64,000 nucleotides of DNA from Bacteroidia bacterium (GTDB lineage: Bacteria; Bacteroidota; Bacteroidia; J057), in NCBI GenBank assembly GCA_041391665.1, contig JAWKNO010000003.1:1364001-1428000 (forward strand). Direction: 5' to 3'. Position numbers and translations under genes: made by a program. This document shows, in pieces, positions 56,436-62,353 of this stretch. The notes under the pieces are model-generated. The model was given only the letters and a program-made list of their open reading frames with translations, had not been told where the DNA came from and did no database searches. Within the stretch, counting starts at the first letter, position 1. The number at the start of each line of letters is the position of its first letter.

Positions 56436-56822
56436 ATGAACGACATACTAAATCTTGATGATGTAAAATTGGTAGTGGATTGTTTCTACGGTAAAGTTAG
56501 ACAAGACGAACAATTGAAAGATGTTTTTAATAATGTTATTCAAGACCGTTGGCCTGCACATTTAGAAAAAATGTACCGCTTTTGGCAAACTGTTTTGTTG
56601 GATGAACACACCTATCACGGCAGTCCGTTTGTACCCCACGCAAAACTACCAGTTGGCGTTGAGCATTTCAACCAATGGCTAAAACTCTTTTACGAAACGG
56701 TAGATGAAAATTTTGAAGGGGAAAAAGCAGAACGTATGAAATGGCAAGGGCAACGAATGGCAGAAATGTTCCATTCAAAAATTGAGTATTACAAAAACAA
56801 TCCGTCAATTCCGATCCTATGA
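56436..56822 (+). CDS. Group III truncated haemoglobin
   Basis: A 128-residue 2-on-2 globin of the group III (P) class. It has MNDILNLDDVKLVVDCFYGKVRQDEQL, RWPAHLEKMYRFWQTVLL, the conserved YHGSPFVPHAKLPVGVEHFNQWLKLFYETVD and FEGEKAERMKWQGQRMAEMF. The proximal His lies in GVEHFNQWL. Such globins bind O2 or NO. Its place among RIC, hemerythrin and the oxidase supports NO handling. Its stop overlaps the next ATG (ATGA). Confidence 0.92.
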   Translation: MNDILNLDDVKLVVDCFYGKVRQDEQLKDVFNNVIQDRWPAHLEKMYRFWQTVLLDEHTYHGSPFVPHAKLPVGVEHFNQWLKLFYETVDENFEGEKAERMKWQGQRMAEMFHSKIEYYKNNPSIPIL

Positions 56823-57262
56823 CCGTTGTAAAAATGCCCATAGCTCTTATCTGCACATTCCTTTGGATTGGTTTTGTGTGTGCCATTAGTTTTATGGAAG
56901 CTTGGCTCAAATTCCGTGCTCCGGGCATAAATCTTCCTTTAGGTTTAGGGATAGGTAGAATTGTTTTCAATGCACTCAACAAAGTTGAATGGGTGTTTGC
57001 TTTGGTTATCATCATCAACATTTTTTGGAATAGTTCTGAAATTCTTAAATGGCAAAATCTATCTTTTGTCATACCTCTTATTCTTCTACTAATACAAACT
57101 TTTTGGCTTTTACCAGCTTTGGATGCTAGAGCTGAATTGCATATTCAAAGGCAGTTCGTTCCGTCTTCTAACCTTCATTTTTATTATGTAGGAATGGAAG
57201 TAGTTAAAGTAGTAGGACTTACAATTTTTGGTTTAACACTTTTTAAAAACACAACAATATGA
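56819..57262 (+). CDS. Four-helix membrane protein
   Basis: A 147-residue membrane protein with about four helices (PIALICTFLWIGFVCAISFM, VFALVIIINIFWNSSEI, FVIPLILLLIQTFWLLPAL, EVVKVVGLTIFGLTLF). The EAWLKFRAPG and LDARAELH loops are charged. Coupled by ATGA to the globin gene upstream and the dioxygenase gene downstream. No family confidently recognised. Confidence 0.7.
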   Translation: MTVVKMPIALICTFLWIGFVCAISFMEAWLKFRAPGINLPLGLGIGRIVFNALNKVEWVFALVIIINIFWNSSEILKWQNLSFVIPLILLLIQTFWLLPALDARAELHIQRQFVPSSNLHFYYVGMEVVKVVGLTIFGLTLFKNTTI

Positions 57263-58167
57263 GCAAAGAACAAATCATCAATGATATTGAAACAAAATAT
57301 CAGCAATTGGGCGAAAATCCCGAAACGTACCTAAAAGGATTACTTCACGCAAAACCCATTAATTATTGGGATTATGTGGAAGCCGATACACTCCTTTCTC
57401 TTCAAAAACCTAGAACCAATTTTAAGGATGAAGAAATTTTTATAATGTATCATCAGGTAACTGAACTCTTCCTGAAAATGATGGTTCACGAAATAAAACA
57501 ATTGGTGTATGAGCCTTTTAATGAAACCATTTGGTTGGAAAAATTAGACCGATTGAACCGCTACACCAATATGCTTATTGGTTCTTTTGATGTAATGAAA
57601 TACGGAATGAACTATGACGATTACAACACTTTTAGAAGCAGTTTAACGCCTGCAAGTGGTTTTCAATCGGTAACATTTCGTTTGATTGAGATTTATTGTA
57701 CCCGTTTGGAAAACCTAATCAACGAAGACGGTAAAACCAGATTGCCAAACAATCCTTCAACAGCCGACTTTTTTGAACACATCTATTGGAAAGATGCAGG
57801 TTTGAATAGAAAAACAGGTAAAAAGTCACTTACACTTATACAGTTTGAAGAGAAGTATTTAGACCGATTAATTGCAATGGCAAACAAAACGAAAGGCTCT
57901 ACGCTCGAAGATAAAGTGTTGAATATGCAAAATTGTTCGGAAGCACTGAAAACTAAATTGAAAGAGTTTGACCATTTGTACAATGTGGCTTGGCCATTGG
58001 TGCACCTTGAAACCGCTCAACATTACCTCGACCTTAAAGGCGAAAACAAAGCAGCAACAGGTGGAAGTGAATGGAAAAAGTATCTGCATCCTAAATTTCA
58101 ACAGCGTAAATTTTTCCCAACGCTTTGGAACAATGACGAAATAACCAATTGGGGAAATAATAAATAA
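57259..58167 (+). CDS. Tryptophan 2,3-dioxygenase family haem protein
   Basis: A 302-residue protein of the TDO family. It has NYWDYVEADTLLSLQ, DEEIFIMYHQVTELFLKMMVHEI, RSSLTPASGFQSVTFRLIEIY, and a C-terminal WPLVHLETAQHYL and ATGGSEWKKYLHP. The His in PLVH aligns with the proximal haem ligand. Many Bacteroidota have a TDO for the kynurenine route, but here no other kynurenine gene is near. Its place in an NO operon (ATGA overlap with the membrane gene upstream, then RIC) suggests an NO-related haem function or a side reaction. Enzyme family secure; role in this operon uncertain. Confidence 0.88.
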   Translation: MSKEQIINDIETKYQQLGENPETYLKGLLHAKPINYWDYVEADTLLSLQKPRTNFKDEEIFIMYHQVTELFLKMMVHEIKQLVYEPFNETIWLEKLDRLNRYTNMLIGSFDVMKYGMNYDDYNTFRSSLTPASGFQSVTFRLIEIYCTRLENLINEDGKTRLPNNPSTADFFEHIYWKDAGLNRKTGKKSLTLIQFEEKYLDRLIAMANKTKGSTLEDKVLNMQNCSEALKTKLKEFDHLYNVAWPLVHLETAQHYLDLKGENKAATGGSEWKKYLHPKFQQRKFFPTLWNNDEITNWGNNK

Positions 58168-58185
58168 CATTTAAAACATAACAAT

Positions 58186-58914
58186 ATGAACATTCAAGAA
58201 AATAACATCATCGGAGAATTGGTAGCACAGGATTACCGTGCTGCTTCCGTTTTTAAAAAATATGGCATTGATTTTTGTTGTCAAGGCAATCGTACCATAC
58301 AAGATGCGTGCGAAGCGAAACAAATTGACGCTACTTCAGTAGTAACAGATTTAAACGAAGCAAACAAAGCAACCTCGGAAAGCGCCATCGACTATCAATC
58401 TTGGCCAATAGACCTTATGGCAGATTATATCGAAAAGAAACACCACAGATATGTGGAAGACAAAACGCAAGAAATAAAACCCTATCTCGACAAAATTTGC
58501 CGAGTGCACGGTGACCGCCATCCTGAACTATTAGAAATCAATGAACACTTTAATGCGACTGCCGGTGAATTAGCAGCACATATGAAAAAAGAAGAATTGA
58601 TTTTGTTTCCTTTCATTCGCAAAATGGCTAAAGCAAAACAAGAAAACACGAAGTTAGATGCACCACATTTTGGCACAGTAGAAAATCCTATTCAAATGAT
58701 GATGCACGAACACACTGCCGAAGGCGAACGGTTCAGAAAAATAGAAGCATTGAGCGACAACTACACACCTCCAACGGATGCCTGCAATACATACCGAGTA
58801 ACATTTGCTTTGCTTAAAGAGTTTGAGACCGATTTGCACTTGCACATCCATTTAGAGAACAATATTTTGTTTCCGAAGGCAATTGAGCTTGAAAAACAAT
58901 TATGTAATGCCTAA
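58186..58914 (+). CDS. Iron-sulfur cluster repair protein RIC/ScdA (YtfE family)
   Basis: A 242-residue di-iron protein. The ScdA N-terminal domain is RAASVFKKYGIDFCCQGNRTIQDAC (near 17-41, Cys-Cys present). The hemerythrin-like domain has iron ligands in KKHHRYVED, HGDRHPEL, HMKKEELILFPF, MMMHEHTAEGE and LHLHIHLENNILFPKA. RIC proteins restore Fe-S clusters damaged by NO and oxidants. It is a strong sign that the operon deals with nitrosative stress. The next gene overlaps its stop by 8 bases. Confidence 0.95.
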   Translation: MNIQENNIIGELVAQDYRAASVFKKYGIDFCCQGNRTIQDACEAKQIDATSVVTDLNEANKATSESAIDYQSWPIDLMADYIEKKHHRYVEDKTQEIKPYLDKICRVHGDRHPELLEINEHFNATAGELAAHMKKEELILFPFIRKMAKAKQENTKLDAPHFGTVENPIQMMMHEHTAEGERFRKIEALSDNYTPPTDACNTYRVTFALLKEFETDLHLHIHLENNILFPKAIELEKQLCNA

Positions 58915-59365
58915 ACCCATTAAAAGAAACGAAGCACTCAAACCTTTAAGCCGTGACCATCATCACGGCTTATTGCTCTGTTGGAAAATACGCCAAGGTA
59001 TTAAACTAAAAGTGGAACCTGAAAGGATAATAAAATATTTGGATTGGTTTTGGATAAGCTATTTAAAACCACATTTTGAAATTGAAGAGCAATATGTGTT
59101 TCCAATTTTAGGCAAAGATAATCCTTTGGTAAAACAAGCTATAAGTGAACATAGAAGATTAAAACGCCTTTTTGAAAATGAAGATGACCATTCCAAAACC
59201 ATTAGTTTAATTGAAGAAGAATTGGAAAAGCATATCAGATTTGAAGAACGGGTGCTGTTTAATGAAATAGAAAAAGTAGCCAGTAGCGAACAACTACTTC
59301 AAATAGAAATGGATAGTTCGGACAAGAGTTTTTACGAAAACTTATCAGATCCGTTTTGGGAATGA
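58907..59365 (+). CDS. Hemerythrin domain protein
   Basis: A 152-residue hemerythrin-like four-helix protein from ATG 58907 (MPKPIKRNEALKPL). Iron-ligand candidates are SRDHHHGLLL, HFEIEEQYVFPIL, ISEHRRLKRLF and EKHIRFEERVLFNEIE. It probably binds O2 or NO with a di-iron centre. It overlaps the RIC stop by 8 bases and the ferredoxin start by ATGA, so all three are coupled. A frame using a TTG 24 bases upstream is less likely. Confidence 0.9.
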   Translation: MPKPIKRNEALKPLSRDHHHGLLLCWKIRQGIKLKVEPERIIKYLDWFWISYLKPHFEIEEQYVFPILGKDNPLVKQAISEHRRLKRLFENEDDHSKTISLIEEELEKHIRFEERVLFNEIEKVASSEQLLQIEMDSSDKSFYENLSDPFWE

Positions 59366-59694
59366 AGAGAAGTAACATAAAAATTACTGTTCTTGAAAAT
59401 GAGGCAGAACAAACCATTGAAACCTACAAAGGTGAGTATCGAAATTTAATGGAATTGCTAAAAGACAAAATGTATCTTGATGACTTTGGTGAATGTGGTG
59501 GAATGGGAAGATGTGCTACTTGCATTGTGAATATAGCCGGATTGAAAGGAAGTACGGTAATAAAAGACAGGAATGAACCTGTAACACTTGCAAAATTTGG
59601 TTTTGAAGATAATCCAAGCATTCGCCTTTCTTGCCAATTGTTAATTTCAGCAGATTTGGACGGGGCAAGAGTTTCGGTTTTGGAAGAAAATTGA
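59362..59694 (+). CDS. [2Fe-2S] ferredoxin
   Basis: A 110-residue ferredoxin from ATG 59362. Cluster ligands are C-G-G-M-G-R-C-A-T-C (C-x5-C-x2-C, adrenodoxin-type) and a later Cys in RLSCQLL. It may feed electrons to the hemerythrin, RIC protein or dioxygenase. It is the last gene of the long operon; the next gene has its own promoter. Confidence 0.9.
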   Translation: MKRSNIKITVLENEAEQTIETYKGEYRNLMELLKDKMYLDDFGECGGMGRCATCIVNIAGLKGSTVIKDRNEPVTLAKFGFEDNPSIRLSCQLLISADLDGARVSVLEEN

Positions 59695-59760
59695 ATCCTA
59701 TTTCTAAAATAAAAATACACTCCTAGCTGAACGCACCAAAAACTTTAAAAATAATTTGTA

Positions 59761-59785
59761 TTGTTAGGATTCCTTACTATATTTG
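59761..59785 (+). promoter_or_regulatory. Promoter with repeated operator-like motif (copy 1)
   Basis: TTGTTAGGATTCCT (59761-59774) is followed by TATATTTG (59778-59785), an exact TAnnTTTG -7 box 41 bases before the thioredoxin-like gene. AGGATTCCT is a short palindrome. The same 14-base motif recurs at 60076-60089. Confidence 0.65.
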
Positions 59786-59826
59786 TATCGGCAATAATGC
59801 CAAACAACAATTTAAATTCATAAAAA

Positions 59827-60060
59827 ATGGCAAAATCAATTTTCTATCACGCAGGATGTCCTGTTTGCGTAAGTGCAGAACACGACATCATTAACCTCTT
59901 AGGTCAAGACAATGTAGAAGTAGTTCACTTCGGTAATGACAAATCAAGAATTGCAGAAGCAGAAAAAGCAGGTGTAAAATCTGTTCCAGCATTGTTGACC
60001 CCAACTGGAAATGTGCTTCACCTTAATTTTGGTGCATCTATGGCTGATGTAAAAGGCTAA
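59827..60060 (+). CDS. Small thioredoxin-fold protein
   Basis: A 77-residue thioredoxin/glutaredoxin-like protein. It begins MAKSIFYHAGCPVCVSAEHDI with the redox pair C11-P-V-C14, has the cis-Pro in KSVPALLTP, and ends LNFGASMADVKG. It probably acts as a small thiol-disulfide or metal-transfer protein. Its own promoter with the repeated motif implies separate regulation from the oxidase operon. Confidence 0.82.
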   Translation: MAKSIFYHAGCPVCVSAEHDIINLLGQDNVEVVHFGNDKSRIAEAEKAGVKSVPALLTPTGNVLHLNFGASMADVKG

Positions 60061-60067
60061 AAAAATT

Positions 60068-60102
60068 GCCCTGCATTGTTAGGATTCCTATCTTTGCAGG
60101 GC
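60068..60102 (+). promoter_or_regulatory. Hairpin overlapping promoter (copy 2 of the operator motif)
   Basis: GCCCTGCA (60068-60075) and TGCAGGGC (60095-60102) are exact reverse complements around 19 bases. The interval holds TTGTTAGGATTCCT (60076-60089) and the -7 box TATCTTTG (60089-60096). The element can act as terminator of the thioredoxin-like gene (a T-rich tail follows) and as promoter of the DUF2024 gene. Confidence 0.6.
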
Positions 60103-60127
60103 TTTACTTTTAAAGAATCACGGTCAA

Positions 60128-60466
60128 ATGAGAATTTTAAGTAGTATAGTAATAATGTTGTTTGCATTTTCTGCAAACGCACAAAACAATAAAACAAAAA
60201 CAATGAAAGTAGCAGTTTGGGACACCTACGTAACAAAAAAAGATGGTAGCATAATGCACTTCGACATTATCGCACCCGAAGAAATAAAAGAGACAACCAT
60301 AATATACGCTTATGGTAGAGAATATTTAAAAGCAAAAGGGCAAGAAGAACAACCATTAACTTCAAAAGAATGTAGTTTTTGTCACATTGAAACCGTAAGA
60401 CCGCAATGGGAAGCAGAAATCAAACAAAAAGGATACTTTATTATTGAAATGGAAAATTGTAAATAA
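60128..60466 (+). CDS. DUF2024 family protein with signal peptide
   Basis: A 112-residue protein. Residues 26-112 are a full DUF2024 domain (MKVAVWDTYVTKKDGSIMHFD, AYGREYLKAKGQ, KECSFCHIE). Residues 1-25 look like a Sec signal peptide (MRILSSIVIMLFAFSANAQ), which is unusual because DUF2024 proteins normally start at MKVAVWDTYV (here ATG 60203). The CSFCHIE motif could bind metal. The MarR gene starts right after its stop with no gap. Confidence 0.8.
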   Translation: MRILSSIVIMLFAFSANAQNNKTKTMKVAVWDTYVTKKDGSIMHFDIIAPEEIKETTIIYAYGREYLKAKGQEEQPLTSKECSFCHIETVRPQWEAEIKQKGYFIIEMENCK

Positions 60467-61072
60467 ATGAACTATTCCTCTTTTAACCTAAACGAACAAA
60501 ACCAAAAAATTGAAAGTCGAATTGTAGTGGCTTTGGAACGAATTTCAGAAGCATTCAGAGTATTACTATGGAATGAAAGCAAAGAAAACTCATTAAGTCC
60601 GATACAAATTCAAATTTTAATTTTTATCTATTTTCATTCATTGGAAAAATGTAAGGTGGGTTATTTGGCTGATGAGTTCAATATGACAAAAGCCACCATT
60701 AGCGACAGCGTAAAAGTGTTACTTTCAAAAGAATTAGTAACCAAGGAGACTGACCCCATTGATACGAGAAGTTTTTCGCTATCACTCACAAACGAAGGAA
60801 AAAAAATAGCCAAAAAGTCATCATTATTTGCTTCATCAATAAAACAACCCATTGAAAAACTGACACAAGAACAAAAAACAATAATGCTTAATGGATTGCT
60901 GAAATTGATTTATGACTTGAACCAATCAGGAATCATTACCATTCAAAGAATGTGTTTTACTTGTTCCAATTACCAACTTGAACAAGGTGCTCACTTCTGC
61001 AAACTCCTTAAAAGTCAACTTGCCAACAACCAATTAAGAATAGATTGCCCTGAACACGAATTGCAGCTATGA
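60467..61072 (+). CDS. MarR family regulator with Cys-rich C-terminal tail
   Basis: A 201-residue protein. Residues 15-150 are a MarR winged helix (VALERISEAFRVLLWN, LADEFNMTKATISDSVKVLLSKELV, DTRSFSLSLTNEG). The tail holds MCFTCSNYQLEQGAHFCKLLK and RIDCPEHEL, four Cys and two His that could ligate Zn or an Fe-S cluster. That would make it a redox or metal sensor. It is the natural candidate to bind the repeated TTGTTAGGATTCCT motif. It overlaps the YggS gene by ATGA. Confidence 0.85.
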   Translation: MNYSSFNLNEQNQKIESRIVVALERISEAFRVLLWNESKENSLSPIQIQILIFIYFHSLEKCKVGYLADEFNMTKATISDSVKVLLSKELVTKETDPIDTRSFSLSLTNEGKKIAKKSSLFASSIKQPIEKLTQEQKTIMLNGLLKLIYDLNQSGIITIQRMCFTCSNYQLEQGAHFCKLLKSQLANNQLRIDCPEHELQL

Positions 61073-61803
61073 GTTTAATTGTTGAAAATTTAGCCAAAAT
61101 TAAACTACGAATAAAAAATGCAGCCGAATTTTCAGGCAGAAACTTCAATGAAATTAAACTTCTATTAGCAACTAAAACAGTTTCGGCTCAAAATATTATT
61201 ACTGCAATTGAATTAGGAGAAACACTGATTGGAGAGAATAAAGTACAAGAGCTGAAAGACAAATATGAAGAACTGAAAAACACGCCACACCAAACCCATT
61301 TCATAGGACATCTTCAAACCAACAAAATCAAGGAAGTTATCAAATATGCCGACTGCATACAATCGGTTGACAGGTTGGAATCAGCCGAAAAATTGCAAAA
61401 GAGATTAGAATTTGAAAATAGAACCCTAGATGTTTTTATCCAAGTTAACACCTCTTATGAAGCAAGTAAGTTTGGTGTTTCACCCGAAAATGCTTTGAAT
61501 TTTGCTCAACAAATAAAACAACTTGACCGATTAAACATTAAAGGATTAATGACAATCGGACTTTTTTCTACTGAACAAGAAAAAGTTCGCAAATGCTTTC
61601 AATTGCTCAAAAAAATTCAATTACAAATGTTAGACAAAGACTTCCCTGTTTACGAGTTATCAATGGGAATGAGCAACGATTTAGAAACAGCCATTGAAGA
61701 AGGCTCAACGATAATTCGTGTTGGAACTGCAATATTCGGCAAACGACCTTTTCCAGACAGCTATTATTGGAATGACAACAAAGAAGCCAACCCACAGGTG
61801 TAA
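61069..61803 (+). CDS. YggS family PLP-binding protein (PLPBP/COG0325)
   Basis: A 244-residue single-domain PLP protein. The PLP lysine is in LLLATKTVSAQNI. ETLIGENKVQELKDKY, THFIGHLQTNKIKEVI, KFGVSPENALNF and SMGMSNDLETAIEEGSTIIRVGTAIFGKR are family signatures. YggS proteins balance pyridoxal phosphate and amino acid pools. Its stop codon lies inside the left arm of the hairpin element at 61796-61864. It is the last gene of the giant unit. A chromosomal copy may exist elsewhere. Confidence 0.92.
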   Translation: MSLIVENLAKIKLRIKNAAEFSGRNFNEIKLLLATKTVSAQNIITAIELGETLIGENKVQELKDKYEELKNTPHQTHFIGHLQTNKIKEVIKYADCIQSVDRLESAEKLQKRLEFENRTLDVFIQVNTSYEASKFGVSPENALNFAQQIKQLDRLNIKGLMTIGLFSTEQEKVRKCFQLLKKIQLQMLDKDFPVYELSMGMSNDLETAIEEGSTIIRVGTAIFGKRPFPDSYYWNDNKEANPQV

Positions 61804-61864
61804 GCACATTTGCAAGCCGCACAAGCCTAAGCACAGACCAAAGCTTGCAAAAGAGCTTACACCT
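61796..61864. repeat. Conserved hairpin element, right copy
   Basis: Arms 61796-61817 and 61843-61864 pair over 22 bases with the same two A-A mismatches as the left copy, around a 25-base CA-rich loop. The stop codon of yggS lies inside the left arm. It may terminate the yggS transcript. Confidence 0.75.
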
Positions 61865-61883
61865 TTCCCACCCAAGGACAAAG

Positions 61884-61931
61884 AAAAATTATTTTTTTAA
61901 AATTCCCCTCCCTTCTAAAATTTTTAAAACC
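61884..61931 (-). repeat. Right AT-rich inverted repeat end
   Basis: AAAATTTTTAAAACC (61917-61931) is the exact reverse complement of the first 15 bases of the left end (51717-51731), and 61884-61904 mirrors 51743-51760 with one extra base. The two ends therefore face each other across the block. Confidence 0.6.
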
Positions 61932-62031
61932 GCTACCCACAGCCGACACAAAGAGCCCCATTCGCAACCGGACAATGACAGCGAAACTTACAGCAGACAA
62001 GGACTTTACAACCTCGACAGACAGAAGGCCA

Positions 62032-62163
62032 GCTTATAACAGCGGTTTGGCAAAAGTGGCGGTTCAGTGCTTCGTATGACAGTTTTTTGTAAATTTGAAG
62101 TGTGTGCTTCGTATGAACATTTGAGGTAAAATCGCCACCTTCGCCAAGCCGCAAAACGTTACC
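62032..62163 (+). repeat. attC-like recombination site 1
   Basis: The site opens with GCTTATAAC and closes with CGTT at 62157-62160. Stem arms 62042-62061 (starting GCGGTTTGGC) and 62133-62152 pair with a few mismatches. The 70-base interior carries GTGCTTCGTATGACAG, which recurs in site 3. Such imperfect, bulged stems between AAC and GTT characterise integron attC sites. Confidence 0.6.
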
Positions 62164-62247
62164 TGAGAAATATTTCTATACCAAAAATAATTCCTGTATT
62201 ACCTGAGAAGTATTATTATCTTAATCTAAAATAATTCTTGAATTGAG
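62159..62247 (+). repeat. Imperfect tandem duplication at a cassette start
   Basis: TTACCTGAGAAATATT (62159-62174) recurs as TTACCTGAGAAGTATT 40 bases later, and both copies are followed by an AAAATAATTC-TTG-like block. The two units of about 41-45 bases form an imperfect tandem repeat in the leader of cassette 2. Confidence 0.55.
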
Positions 62248-62353
62248 TTTCTTAGTTATGAGCATAGACAGCAATAAATGAAACTTCTTTGTTCTAAGCG
62301 TTGGCTGTAAAAAGCTGAACAAGACCATAAACAACCTCCAATTTTACCTAATT

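Larger units (their letters stand above)
51551..62160 (+). mobile_element. Proposed giant integron-type cassette (stress/respiration module)
   Basis: The unit starts at GTTATAAGC (51551-51559). Its attC-like site begins with the exact reverse complement GCTTATAAC (62032-62040) and ends with GTT at 62158. Such complementarity between a cassette's first bases and its R'' box is the mark of integron cassettes. Inside are seventeen genes on one strand, much richer in A+T than the left flank: hand counts give 20/60 G+C at 57481-57540 against 35/60 at 49801-49860. A cassette this large with its own promoters is exceptional, so an island bounded by inverted ends is a serious alternative. No integrase or transposase gene lies inside. 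Confidence 0.5.

Noticed and set aside
61845..62039. Short basic open frames after yggS
   Set aside because: They run through the right-end repeats and have low-complexity composition.
51551..62160. Conjugative element or classical transposon as explanation for the AT-rich block
   Set aside because: No transposase, tyrosine recombinase, relaxase or tRNA attachment site is seen; the ends fit cassette rules better, though the mirrored AT-rich ends keep an alternative open.
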